Shown: positions 34,211 through 45,687 of the stretch, one piece after another | Numbering within the stretch: position 1 is the stretch's first letter | Layout of the letters: each line of letters begins with the position of its first letter | DNA from: Apiospora phragmitis | Lineage: Eukaryota; Ascomycota; Sordariomycetes; Amphisphaeriales; Apiosporaceae | Direction: 5' to 3' | DNA length: 64,000 nucleotides | Assembly (NCBI GenBank): GCA_038363925.1 | Contig: JAQQWL010000015.1 | Coordinates: 2,542,001 to 2,606,000, forward strand | The notes under the pieces: model-generated | Databases searched by the model: none | Seen by the model: only the letters and a program-made list of their open reading frames with translations | What the model was told of the DNA's origin: nothing | Position numbers and translations under genes: made by a program

Positions 34211-35969
34211 ATGTACTTTATAAGCGAGCTACGTATATAAGCGAGCTGCGTACTTTTAATTAACTTTCTTATAATTAATTTTATATTAACTTTTCTCCTT
34301 TTATAAGTATAGAATTAAAAAATAAAGAAAAAATGTTTAATTTAACGTTTTAAGCGTTTTAAAATAACTCGAAATTAAGTGTACGAAAAGCTGTAGCGAT
34401 ATATTATGTCTTAGAGTCGACGTTACGTAGCCGACGACGCGGAATTCGATCACGATTTAAAATGTCTATAAACTTTCGAAAGCTTTCTAATTTTAAAGAA
34501 GAATTAATTATTTAATATATTATTAATTTAAGTACGCGATTGTTTTTTCCCCGGTTAAGTAATATAAAAGATATAACGAATCGATTATTTAGTTTACGCG
34601 ACGCGGGACGAGTCGGCGTTAATTAAGCCTCTAACTTTATACGATAAAAACTAGACCTCTAGACGCGTAATTTATTTTCGTACGAAATATAATTAATAAA
34701 TATAAGATATAAAAAGAGGATATATATAACTTTAACGAAACCGGGTTTTTTATAAGTTAAATCTCGTTTAAAATAGTCGTAATTACCTTCGATCGACGTT
34801 GAAAACTTAGGTAATATAATAAAAGAATTAAGAATAAGTTATAATTATTTAAGGCGTTAAATTAAACCCTTACGTTATCTATTCGTATATTATTTTTACC
34901 GGGAAAATATACCTCTCTTTTTAATATAAAAATAGCTTATTATTATAACATTAAGTGATTATAATTACTAAAAATAGCTGAATTATAAATAAAAAAAAGC
35001 GAGGACTAGATTCGATATTTTAATTAATATACTAGGTTTTATATAAAAGGTCGTTATCGCCTTTTAGTCTTAAACGATTACGAAAGTTATTATTCGATAA
35101 CTTTTAAGCTTTATTACGAAAAGAACTCCATTATTATATTATATTTACTTTTTTATTTATTATATAAGCTCTAATTTTTTAATATCGGCTATTTTCGTAT
35201 ATTAAAAAGGGCGTAGGAGAAAGAAATTAAAGGTTTTATACGGGCGCATATTACTTATATCTCTAAAGAGGACTTTTTACCAGCGTTTTTAAAAGCGTTC
35301 TAGGCGCTTTTTATCGTTTCAAATATATAAGGAGGCCTTTAAAAGATAAGACTTATTCCGTACGATCCGGAATATATTATTTTATAATTAAATATAAAGC
35401 TACGTATTTTAATACTTTTAAGGACGTTTTCCGGCTTATTTATTCCTTAAGAATTAAAAACTTTAAATAACTCGATTAAGGCTTAATTTTAAACCGAACA
35501 CGTTCGAAACCGTACCGTATAATATTAAAATAATTTTCTAACGTTTATTTTAATTAGTTTTAATTAGATTATAAAGGTTATAACGTAAGTTATATACCGA
35601 GTTGCTCTTTTAGAAAGTGAGAACGCGATATTTTAAAAGGTAGATAAAATATTTAGCCGGCGCCGTCGTACGAAAAAAAACGGTTATAAGATAAAGGATT
35701 ACTTCGTATATAAGCTAGAAAAGACTTATAGTTTTAAAGGGATATTAATAAATAGTTATAAAACTAATCGCGTTAGAGGAGTAGTTATACGAGGACTTTT
35801 AGAACACGTTTATAGCGCTATAAAACTCACCGGAGAGCCCGGGCATAATACGCGTACTTATTAAAATAATATAAAAACTTTTAAAAATAATAATTATTAA
35901 TATATTTAATTAATTTATAATTTATAAAACTTAATAATAAAAAGTATATAGCTCGCTTATAGAGTACGT
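34211..35969 (+). mobile_element. pogo/Fot1-like DNA transposon relic (copy C)
   Basis: About 1,760 bp with terminal repeats containing GCGAGCT: TAAGCGAGCTACGTATATAA at the left, and AGCTCGCTTATAGAGTACGT at the right. Internal sequence matches copies A, B and D throughout, including the GCCGGCGCCG landmark at about 35657-35666 and the transposase start region at about 34333. RIP stops throughout; inactive. Its TIR belongs to the GCGAGC variant also seen in copy A, whereas B and D carry GCGAAT. Confidence 0.8.
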
Positions 35970-36019
35970 TTTATTAAAAGTTAATAAGTGTTTATTAATT
36001 AATAAACTATTTAAAGCTT

Positions 36020-36152
36020 ATATTATAATACGTTTAAATTAACCACTACGCTATAAAGTAAAAGCTTCGAAAATAACTAAACGATTATTTTTATTTAATT
36101 CTACGCCTTAAGTGTTTCCCCGCGGGGGACTTAACCCACTGTTCGTAATAGC
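36020..36152 (-). repeat. RIP-mutated third copy of the tRNA-like repeat
   Basis: Read on the minus strand, this aligns with 36817-36944 and 37181-37307. Landmarks are AATTCTACGCCTTAAGTG and AAAGTAAAAGCTTCG on the plus strand. Where the better copies give GCGCCACAAAGCAAAAGC, this one gives GCTATAAAGTAAAAGC, i.e. CpA changed to TpA at each site. Confidence 0.7.
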
Positions 36153-36816
36153 TTAAAGGGATTACTTTTTAGCCGCGGCTTTATTTATATAACTAAGAAT
36201 TTTAAGGTTTAAACATATCTCGTAGGTAAATATAATAGCTTATTACTCGTTAATTATTACTTTAAGGCTAAAAGTTAACTTTTAAGCTTAATATTATATT
36301 TAAATAAAGCTAGCTTTATTTATATTACTTTAAAAACAATGTTATATATCTACGCGTATAAACTTTTTTTAACTTTATAAAAAAAGGTATATAATATCTT
36401 TTATAATTAATAAAATAAATAAATATTAATTAAACCTTATATAAAATATATTAATAAAAGTAAAGAAACGAATTTACGATTATATAAATATAAAAGTAAT
36501 CGTATTAAAAAGCCTCGAGAATCTTCGCTTATTAAAAATTAAAAAAAGTCGACTTAAATTAATTATATAAAAAAAGAGACTAGGTTTTATTTTATATATA
36601 AAAATAATTAAATTAAAAATAATTATATATTTAAATAACTTAAAATATATAATTTATAAATTAATAACTTTTATTAAACTAAAGTTAATTATAATAAACG
36701 AATTAAAATCGAGCTTAATTATATTAAATATTAAATAAGCTTTCGTATATATATATTAATTCCGGGTTTAATCGAGGTTATATTATTATATTCTATTGTT
36801 TATATTTATCTTTATA
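36153..36816. other. AT-rich RIP sequence without a gene
   Basis: Contains the second copy of the dispersed repeat (36318-36410). No open frame of interest. Confidence 0.55.
36318..36410 (+). repeat. dispersed repeat (LTR-like), copy 2 of 3, strongly RIP-mutated
   Basis: ATATTACTTTAAAAACAATG followed by CTACGCGTATAAACTT and AAAAAAAGGTATATAATATC matches the element at 7560-7672 after C-to-T and G-to-A changes. Confidence 0.45.
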
Positions 36817-36944
36817 TTACGATCGGCGGGTTGGTCCCCGCGAGGTAGCACTTAAGGCGTAGAATTGGACAGAAATAACCCGAAGAGTCATTTCCGAAGC
36901 TTTTGCTTTGTAGCGCAGTAATTAGTCCATACGCACTATAACAC
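36817..36944 (+). repeat. direct repeat, left copy (TTACGATCGGCGGG..)
   Basis: A 128-bp unit starting TTACGATCGGCGGGTTGGTC recurs at 37181-37307. Most differences between the copies are C:G to T:A transitions in this copy (for example GTAGCGCAGTAATTAG against GTGGCGCAGTAGTTAG), showing mild RIP of one copy only. Confidence 0.75.
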
Positions 36945-36997
36945 AATAACTCTTCGCCCCTATTAAATAAGAAACGTGGGTTCGATTCCCACACTTA
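36903..36997 (+). other. tRNA-like / SINE-like module with Pol III A and B boxes
   Basis: TAGCGCAGTAATTAG (A box; TGGCGCAGTAGTTAG in the other copy) is followed after about 65 bases by GTGGGTTCGATTCCCAC, a perfect T-arm (5-bp stem, TTCGATT loop) containing a B box. Acceptor and anticodon stems do not pair convincingly, so this is a tRNA-derived element rather than a working tRNA gene. Confidence 0.55.
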
Positions 36998-37180
36998 CTA
37001 GACAGGAGCTCTCTCTAGCTACCTAGGCAAGATCGCTAGTAAGCAGGCAAGGCCTTGTACGGATTGGTTACCCGTGCAAAAGCCTTAGAGTTTCTCTATA
37101 CCGAGCTTAAATAAATCATGCAGTACTGGGGGTTTATCGCCCCAGGCATAAGGGCATGCCTTTGGAGAGAGGGCATAATG

Positions 37181-37307
37181 TTACGATCGGCGGGTTGGTC
37201 CCCCGGGGTAGCACTTAAGGCGTAGAATTGGACAGAAATGACCCGAAGAGTCATTTCCGAAGCTTTTGCTTTGTGGCGCAGTAGTTAGTCCACACGCACT
37301 GTAACAC
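37181..37307 (+). repeat. direct repeat, right copy (best preserved)
   Basis: A 127-bp copy of the unit at 36817; it stops at CACTGTAACAC, where the inverted dispersed repeat begins. The A box TGGCGCAGTAGTTAG is intact but the B box half is missing. Base composition is normal, unlike the surrounding RIP sequence. Confidence 0.75.
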
Positions 37308-37420
37308 TTTAGTACGAGCTATAAGGGGTATCGTATGCCCCTCTTTATAAAATAAGAAAGGGGTTCGTACGCATAAGTACGTGGCACCCCTTTTAAAGTA
37401 ATATAAATATCTAGCTATTT
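37308..37420 (-). repeat. dispersed repeat (LTR-like), copy 3 of 3
   Basis: Inverted relative to 7560-7672: on the minus strand ACTTTAAAAGGGGTGCCACG, then ATGCGTACGAACCCC and AGAGGGGCATACGATACCCC. It is the least mutated of the three copies. Confidence 0.6.
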
Positions 37421-38519
37421 TAATATTAAATTTAAATAAATTAATAACCTTAGCTCTAAATTTAAACTATAAATTAATTATAGCGCGTTAACCGGCGAGG
37501 TTAAGCCGTGCTTAAAACTTTATAAGCGCCTCGAGCTATTATAGTTTCGCCCCGGGGTTAAATACTAGCCGTGTCGTTGAGTTAATTTATAATATATAAT
37601 ACCTCTCGTAGTTAATAAAATAAATAAATATAAATAATAAAATATAATATTAATAAAACATTCTTAATATATATATAAAAGCTTATTTAATAATATAAAT
37701 TAAATATATATTTAATTTATAATTTTAAATTTTTATTTATTTAAAAATATTAATATTATTTTTAAAGTGTTTAAATAAAATATAAATTAAATATATATTT
37801 AATTTAAATTTATTTTTATTTTTAAATTATATAAGTAAAAATAAAAATAAAATTTAAAAAAAGATAATAACTTTTATTTTTATTATTAAAATTTTTTTCG
37901 TTAATTTAACTTAAAAATTTATTTAATTTAAAGGTGGTGAGAACTAGTCCTTAGCGTTACTAACGCGATTTTAAAGGTGGTGGGTACTATTTTCCCAGAG
38001 CACCACTTAGCATTTGTATATATGAAATCCCGCCACAGAGCATAAACCCCTGCTAGTCGTTGCTGCACCCCTGACGGACAGGAGTATGGGCAACCAGGAT
38101 TCTCCATAGTTTCCCCTCATCGTCGTGATTTATCCGGCGCTACGCTGGCTCGGTTGCAATGGGCTGCGGAACCCTCCGCAGTCGACCGTTTGGCCAAAAG
38201 CGTGCCAAGATTCACGGAGAAAGCCCACCGACACTGCTCCGTTTCCTGTCTGGTCGGCGCGTCATGCTTGGATGTTTGCGTGCCATATTCATCCACCCGG
38301 AAACATGCCAAGTCATTTAATTCATTTCCACTTCCAGAACTAGGAGCAAATGGCGCAAGGCGCCCCGAGCCTGCAAGGAACCATGGTCAGCTGGACGATA
38401 GATTAAGGACCTACATCAATGACAGCTTTTCCCTCCTCGCGAGACTTCTCGCTGAGCTTCAAGATACCATCGTCGATACCAGCTTTTGCTTGTCTGTCCA
38501 TCCTCGCTTCTTTTTCGCC
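37421..38519. other. end of AT-rich island and upstream region of the lactonase gene
   Basis: AT-rich to about 37930, then two short direct repeats (TTTAAAGGTGGTG at about 37930 and 37970) mark the return to normal composition. The rest is the probable promoter and leader of the gene at 38520. Confidence 0.5.
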
Positions 38520-39885
38520 ATGCGGTCGTCAACTGGATTTCTTCTCGCCTCGGGGCTCGCCTCCCAAGCCCTGGCGGCCAAACTGATCGCCTCCCACTTC
38601 TCCGGCCCCGTCTACACACTCGACCTGACCCTGGCCAACGCGACCAGCGGCACTCTCAAAGTCACGGGCCAGACCAGCGGGTGCGGCCGCATCCCGTCGT
38701 GGATCACCATCGACAAGGCCAGCAACAGCGTCTACTGCTTCGACGAGAGCTGGTACGGCAGCGGCGTCCTGGCCCAGTTCGCGGCCGACGACGAGGCCAT
38801 CCTGACGCCCAAGGCGTCGGCGCCGACGCTGGGCAACAGTGTTTTCGGAGCGCTCTACGGGGGCGACGATGATAAGAGTTTCGTGATTACTGCGGAGTAG
38901 TGAGTTTTTTCCCCCGCGTCATTTTTTCTTCCTCTTTCTCTCCATCCTCGTACGACGTGGGTTTCCCCATGGCACGGTATCACACGTGGTGGAGAGCAGA
39001 AATGACCTCACTCAAACATGGGTGAAAAAGCAAGAAAGGGAAGAAAGAGACCCGCACAGACGACGCTAACCATTGTGGATATCCCCACACAGCTCTCCCT
39101 CCACCATCACGACGTACAAGCTCCCCCTCAGCGCGAGCAGCAAGCCCGTTCAGAAGCTGAGCTGGACCATGGCGCAGCCCGGCCCCCGGCCCGACCGCCA
39201 GGACAAGCCTCACCCGCACGGGGCCTTCCTGGACCCGACCAAGACCTTCCTGGTCGTGCCGGACCTCGGCGCCGACCTGACGCGCATCTTCAAGATAAAC
39301 AAGGCCACGGGCGAGCTGACGGCGTGTCCCACGGCGGCCTCGCTGCCTGGCGATGGCCCGCGCCACGGCGAGTTCCTCGAGACCGAGGCCGGCTTGCGCT
39401 ACTACAGTCTGAACGAGGTCGCGTCGTCGGTCGGCATGTACAACGTGACCTACGGCGCCGACGGCGGCTGCCTGGCGCTGGACCTGGTGCAGACCCTGTC
39501 GACCTTCGGGGACCGCAAGGGCACCACGACCGAGAAGGCGGCCGAGCTGCGGATCGCGGGCGAGTACCTGTACGCGTCGAATCGCAACGACCAGAAGTTC
39601 GGCAAAGAGCAAGACTCGCTGGCCATCTTCAAGCTCAACAAAGCGGACGGCAGCATGACGTTCCAGGAGCTCACCAACAGCTATGGCTACTACCCGCGGC
39701 CCTTCCAGGTCAACGCGGCGGGCACCTACGTCGCCATCGGCGGGCAGACGACGGCCAACGTGGCGATCGTGGCGCGCGACGCGGCCACTGGCAAGCTGGG
39801 GCCGCTCGTGGCTAACATCGACTTGCCGCCGCGGGGCACCTACGGCGGCGAGGATGGGCTGAGCGCGGTGCTCTGGTATGAGTAG
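38520..39885 (+). CDS. secreted lactonase-like seven-bladed beta-propeller protein (PF10282)
   Basis: Two exons, 38520-38899 and 39093-39885, are joined over a 193-base intron (GTGAGT..GCTAAC..ACAG), giving about 390 residues with no frame break. The start ATG at 38520 begins a signal peptide (MRSSTGFLLASGLASQALA). Propeller-type segments include SWITIDKASNSVYCFDE, KPHPHGAFLDPTKTFLVVPD, GDGPRHGEFLETEAG, SLNEVASSVGMYNV, YLYASNRNDQ and GYYPRPFQVNAAGTYVA. This matches the lactonase / 6-phosphogluconolactonase-like / muconate cyclase-like family. Substrate is not predictable; secretion suggests an extracellular sugar-lactone or aromatic substrate. It is the first intact gene after the second island, and its GC-rich codon use contrasts sharply with the flanking repeats. 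Confidence 0.88.
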
Positions 39886-40235
39886 AGAGAGAGTCACGAA
39901 ATGCGCCAATGGCTGGCTGAGTGGCACGGGGCTACTTGGTTTGGTGTAATGAGATCAAGCGGGCACTTCTCCGATTCAATAGATTCGCGGACTTGCCTAG
40001 TTGTAAAAGTGTCAGCAACAAAATAGATGAAAACAAGCCCGCAATAGGGGTTACATGATGTGTAATGTCCATCGCTCCCTCGAGCGCCAGTTTATATCCA
40101 TTAACGCCTATCATGGCATGATCACAGGGATCGCAATTACCCATAGACCAAGTGTAGCTAGCCTGCATTTTGTATACCCCATGTCCATCATTCGCCCCTT
40201 TTTCCCTATTACAGGTGTCATTACGTATGTCATCG
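39886..40235. other. intergenic between convergent genes
   Basis: No gene seen; 3' flanks of the lactonase and GTPase-patatin genes. Confidence 0.5.
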
Positions 40236-43200
40236 TCACTCCTCCTTTTTACTATCCCCCAAAACTAGCCTCTTACCTGCCCCGATCGAACACACTTCTT
40301 CGCCCGACAGTTCCGCCATCGGAAAACACCCCGGCAACTCACTCAGATGCACCTGTTTGGTCTCATGCAGCGTATCTAATCCCATCCCCGTCCCCGTGGA
40401 ATGTGATGACACGGGGCTCACCAGCGGACTCGTGATGGAGCCGACGCTCAACCTCGAGGCGTTCTTCTGCGGCACAGGCGGCGGATGCGGCGGTCCTCCC
40501 CCTCCGTCATGGCTGCTAGAAGTGGACGCCCTACTCATGGTTCCACTGCCGCTGCCGCTGCCGCTGCTCATCGGCGGCTTCTTCTGCTTCTCGACGGTGG
40601 AATGCGTAGGTAGCGGAGCTATTCCGTGTTCACATATTAGCGCTTCGGCGGCTTGTTTCACTAACTTATTATACAAAGTGCTATGGAGCGAGGGCGGGGA
40701 TGGAGGAGAAGGCTCGTACCGATACCGTCTTCAGCCATCAGGCGGCGGGGGAAGCCGCTGATGGACAGGAAGACATTGCTCCGGCCGCTGCCGCGCCCGC
40801 CGGCCTTGCCCGAGGAGGAGTACGACGACACCTTGCGCACGCGCTTGCCATAGTGGGGGTCCGACGAGGGCGCGGGGCCGTTGCACGGCAGCAGCCGCAG
40901 CAAGATGCTGATCTCGGCGTGCTCGGACGCGGCGTCGATGCGGAAGGGTCCGAGCTCGAAGGTGCCGTGCTGGTGGATGTCCTGCAGGACCTGGTTCGTC
41001 AAGGCCACGCGCTGTTTTTGCTGAACCGGTGGGACGCTGCTGGTGGTGGTACAACTGCCGTCGCCACTGCTCACGCCGACCGTTGGCGGCGGTTGTTGTT
41101 GGTCTTCGATCAGGAAGTAGGGCTCAAAGTCGTCGACGAGGAACGAGATGAGGAACCACCCGAGTGCTTTCAGCTCGAGCGATCCCATGCGGAAGGCGCA
41201 GTGTATCGAGCCTAGATACATTTTCGTCAGCGTGGTTCATACTTACCTACTTACTACTCCTCGCATGGAACTTTGGTCGAAACCCGCAGAATTGGGTATA
41301 TATCCATACTTACCTGTGCATTGAAACCCAGACGCCGTCTGCTTCACCGACGCCGCATCCTTCTCAAAGAAAAAGCAGCTCGCGACCAGCCGATGCGCCA
41401 CCTCCGTCACCTCGCCCGGGTCCTGCTTTAGCAGCCGCTCCGTCTCGCGCTCGAGCTCGTCCATCCGCTGGACCTCGTCGAACTTGGGCAGCTTGTTCAG
41501 GAACTCCGGGCAGACGCGCATGTACCGGCACCGGTCCCGCTCCGCCACCACGGCCGCCTGCGCAGGCGACGACTGATGGAGGAACTTGCTCCACGTCCGG
41601 TCGCCCCGGCTCGCCGCGTTGGTGAGCCGCTGCGCGCCCGACTGCGGATTGTTGAACGTCACGAGCAGCGGCGCGCTGGGGTTGCGCACGATGTAGCCGC
41701 TCTCGGCCAGCCTGGGCGACAGGTCCGAGCCCAGGCTGCGGGAGGTGTTGGACCGCTTGTAGTTCCCCGCGCCGCCGCGGCCCTGCTTCACGATGGCGCT
41801 GGTGGGCGTGGGGCTCGAGACCGAGTTGTCGGTGAAGGAGCGGGACGAGTGGCCGCCTCCGACCGTGCCGCTGCTGCTCGCGTCTTCCGCGCGCTCGCCG
41901 AGGTTGCGGCCTGTGCCGAGCGACAGCATGATGTCTGGGGCGGAGTCGGCCGAGTCGCGCCAGATCGCCTTGCTCTCGTGATGGGCCACCCAGACGGGGC
42001 ATGCATGCTTGTATCCGGCATCGGCGTACTCGTTGCCCGTCTCCTCTTTCTGGAACGGCTTGAAGAATGGGGGCGTGGCCGACGTCGCTCGAGCGCTGTG
42101 ATTTATAAATAAATATCCGATCAGTACATCTGACTAGCAGCACCAGCAGAGCAGGTCCCGCATTACTTACGCTTCCCATATCTTGATCTCCTTCGCCGGC
42201 GCGTCCGAGCGTATGAACTGGTACGGGCTTCTGCAATGCTTTAGCCAAAGAACCACAAGTCATTGGTGCATCCGACGTTGATGCGGACCACTCACTTTGC
42301 CCCTGGAGATCCGGCCGGTTGTAGTTGGCAAACAGCACTGGCTGCTTGTCGGGTCCTGTCGTGGCGGTGATGGCGACCTTCGTCGAGGTATGGTGCACCG
42401 AGCGATGCGATGCGCCGCCGAAAAAGGGTTGGTCGGAGAAATATCGCTTCAGAGCCTTCGCGAATGGCTGGGTTTTGTAGAGGCTGCCGTGATATAAACT
42501 GGTCAGAGCGCCGAATAGGGGTACGTTGTTGAGCTCGCGAGGCGCGAATGCCTCTTTGCACAGGTCCTTGAACTTGTCCAGGGCGGCGCTCGTCGTCCAT
42601 TTCTTCACCCCCAGTCCGATCGCGATAAGGCCTCCGAAACTTGACATCATTTGTGTTAGCATGGAATGATCCTCCCCGTCGTCAACATGAGGTAGGTAAA
42701 CCCAACAAGAGGACATACTTAGTTCCGACAATCAAGTCGAAGAAAAGCTGGATAGGCAGGTCTGGACCCAGTATCCGCTCTACCTCTCTCAGCACTTGGA
42801 GCTGTACGACACCTCGAATGCCACCCCTGATTTCTGGTCAGCGCAGCCTTCGATCATTATCATTATGCGGGTACCATACCCATTCAAGCAGAGAATTCGA
42901 GCACCCGCTTGCGGTGGCTTCGTCACAATAACCCAGGGCGGAGTTGCTATCACGTCGCGAACATGCAGGGGGCACCTGCTGATCTCGATCGTCGTCCTCG
43001 ACGTCCTCTGCCCGTAGATCTGGATGCAGGGTAAGCATAAGATGTGACCGCAAGGCAGAACACATTCGGGCAGCTCGCGGAGGCAGCAGAGACACGCCGA
43101 GTAGCTGACGAAGTCCGCCGCATTGCCCAAGACATTGGAATATAACTTATTGAGCCGCTCCCGGTGCAGCAGCGACGCCGTCTGGAGCTCGGTCCGGTCG

Positions 43201-45433
43201 GTGAACTCCTGGCCCAGCCGGAACAGCGACGACTGGATCTGTCGGAGGCTGGAGCGGATGAGCTGCGTCCACGTCGGGCCGAACGTCGCGACGTCGAGCT
43301 CCGACTCGTAGTCGCCGTTGCCGATGATCTTGCCCTGCTTGTCCTGGTGCCCCTTCGGGTTGTGGCCGGACCGGACGTTGCAACAGTGGCCTAGCTCGCC
43401 GTAGCTGGGGTTGGCGTAGCTGCAGGGCCAGTACATGTCAGCGAACTTCTCCAGGGCCGCGGCACAGGGCTTGGCGTATCGGTCGTCGAGGAGTTGCGAT
43501 GCAGATCCTGTAAAAGCCAGTCAACCATTTGCAGAACAAAAATACCTACACTCAGAGAGGAGCAGTCTATTCGCCACCAAGAGTGAAACCAAGACGGCGG
43601 AAAAGAGACTTTCAGGTGGAAACAATCAAGGAAAAGAGTCTAAAGGTACCAAGTAGGTTTTGTCGCACCGTATCAAACATGACACAGCTCGCAATCATGG
43701 GCGCCATGGCCCGGAAGATGGCCTCGGCCCGGTTCCTCACCGCCGCATTCCTCGACTGATCCTTGATGAGCAAGGCCAAGTTCAGGATGTTGCCCTCGAA
43801 GTTGCGCGAGACCGGGCTGTGCCGGAGCGTCTCCCGGATGAAGTCGAAGGGGGTCTCGAGGTCGCGCGTGAAGTGGTCGCACGCGGCCTGCAGGTAGAAC
43901 TGCAGCCGTTCGGTGCTGGCCAGCATGCGCACCTCCTTCTTGCGCACGTGCGAGCGCGCGCACCGGTCCTTGATCAGGGCCGAGAGCTTGCCCGCCTGCT
44001 CGTGCATCAGCATGTACGAGCCCTTGTACGGGATGCGCACGACGCTGACGGACGTGTAGTAGCACTCGAGCAGGTCCTGCGTGCTCTCGATCACCTTCCC
44101 CGGCCGCGCCACGTCCGCACGTGCTCCTGCAGGGCCGGCTCGCGGTCGATGGCGCCGCGGATGTCGGCCATGAGCAGTTTCGTCGCCGCCGCGATGTCCC
44201 ACTCGCGCTCGTCGACGCTCGTGTCGGTCGCGTTGAGCACGAGGACGGCGTGCGGCAGGACGGGCTGATTGAGCGACTTGTCGATGGACGCGGCGCCCCA
44301 GTGCAGCAGCCGGCCCAGCACCGTAGACTCGAAGGCGCGCGGGTTGCGCAGGACGAAGACGACGACGTCCGAGAAGGTGTACAGGATGCGCGGGTACAGC
44401 TGCGAGACGGCAAACTCGCGCTTCCGCGTTTGGGGCGTCTTGGCCCAGACCAGCGGGCGCGGCGTGCTGGGCTTCTTCTGGCGGCTCTGGTTGTCGAGGT
44501 CGTGGGCGACGCCGTCGAGCGAGCGGTGGCGCAGCTGCTTGGGCATGGCCTCGCCGCCACTGAGGCCTTCGCAGTCCACGAAGAGCGCCGGCGTGTTGCT
44601 GTACAGCATTGACGGGTCTGCGTAGAGATGAACGTCGCCCGTGGTGGGTAGACGATCATGGTTAGATGAAGTCACCGGGCTGTAATACGTGGGCCCATCC
44701 GGCAACGTGAGGTCCTGGCGATCAATCAAGAGCTTGATCAGCGTGCTCTTGCCGGCACCTAAGGCGCTGTCAGTAAGGCTGGCCCAACTTTGCGCCCACG
44801 TGAATCTGTGATTGAGAAGAAAGCATGACGCGAGCATGATGCGATTGGTCCCAATGCACCAAACCCGGGCGAAAGGTCCATGGACGAATATCATCAAGCA
44901 TACCTGTTTCGCCAACAAAGGAGACCAACTGGGGGAATCGCTCAGTGGTATCCTCCGCCGTGGTCTCACCCATGATGGCGGCGAAGCGACCATAGTCATG
45001 CAGGACCGACCGGCCGCTCGAGTCGCGGCCAAAGCCCAGCCAGGTAGTGTCCTCATCCTCGAGCAGCTCTGCCTCGTGCTCCTCCCTCCGTACGGACGGG
45101 CTCCAAGATCTGGCGCAGTCGGTGAATCACCATGAGGTCCGCCTTCTCGTGCGGCTTCCCGTCCCTAGCCCATGCAGCATGTCAGCAAACGTTGTAATTT
45201 GAAGTCATCATCAACCAGCTTAGCGCATTGGCGAGTCACGGTCGGTTGCACTTCATGAAATTATAAGAAAAACCTAATACGAACCATCCTACAGCGCCCG
45301 GTACGTGAAGAACCCATCGCGGCCAACACGGGTCGCAGAAGGCCAGGTTGTTGCACTGGATGCACGTAAATGTCTTTTCTGTAGTCGTGCCGCACGTCTG
45401 GCAAGGTTTCCACGACGGCAGCACCTCTGACAT
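40236..45433 (-). CDS. zinc finger - large GTPase - RING - patatin-like multidomain protein (about 1,450 aa), patatin nucleophile Ser replaced by Asn
   Basis: About ten exons read from the ATG at 45433 to the stop at 40236. Introns identified: 45165-45284, 44759-44903, 43508-43649, 42827-42879, 42640-42718, 42231-42295, 42096-42170, about 41212-41313, and one near 40680-40715. Order of domains: N-terminal zinc finger (PCQTCG..FTCIQCNNLAFCDPC, residues 10-40); a P-loop GTPase (GETGAGKSTLIKLL near residue 137, FVDCEGLSGGE, VLNATD), resembling large GBP/Sey1-type GTPases; a RING-like finger (CLCC..PCGHILCLPC, about residue 660); a patatin domain (RILCLNGGGIRG, IQLFFDLIVGT, YADAGYKH, DIMLSLGTG); then a C-terminal extension. 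At the GxSxG site the spliced codon AA|T gives GTNFGG, so the catalytic serine is lost. One frame break sits in a C4/G4 run at 44098-44101 and would truncate the protein unless it is a sequence error. Function unknown; the architecture suggests a fungal immunity or lipid-signalling protein. Confidence 0.8.
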
Positions 45434-45656
45434 GGTGCACTAGTAAATCAGGGTCCAGTCCAAACAAGGTACGCGTATATTAATATAATAAGTTAAAGTT
45501 GTCGCAGGAGTATAGCTACTCCTATAGAGAAGAACTAGTCATTTCCATTAAGTAACAGAATGGGAATTGAGTGGAGCGCAAGCATAGCAACCTGTGTGTG
45601 GACTTGTTGGGGGAAGCATGGGGGAATGGATGTATGGTCGTGAATGATGGGGTTTC

Positions 45657-45680
<24 letters not shown>
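45657..45680 (+). repeat. poly(G) tract, 24 bases
   Basis: An uninterrupted run of 24 G on the plus strand lies in the region upstream of the GTPase-patatin gene. It could form G-quadruplex DNA and is a likely site of length polymorphism or assembly error. Confidence 0.9.

Positions 45681-45687
<7 letters not shown>

Noticed and set aside
36812..36994. 60-codon minus-strand frame starting MWESNPRF
   Set aside because: It is the antisense of the tRNA-like T-arm; no independent coding evidence.
39018..39927. long overlapping frames on both strands across the lactonase exon
   Set aside because: GC-rich shadow frames; low-complexity Arg/Ala/Gly composition and a clear gene in the correct frame.
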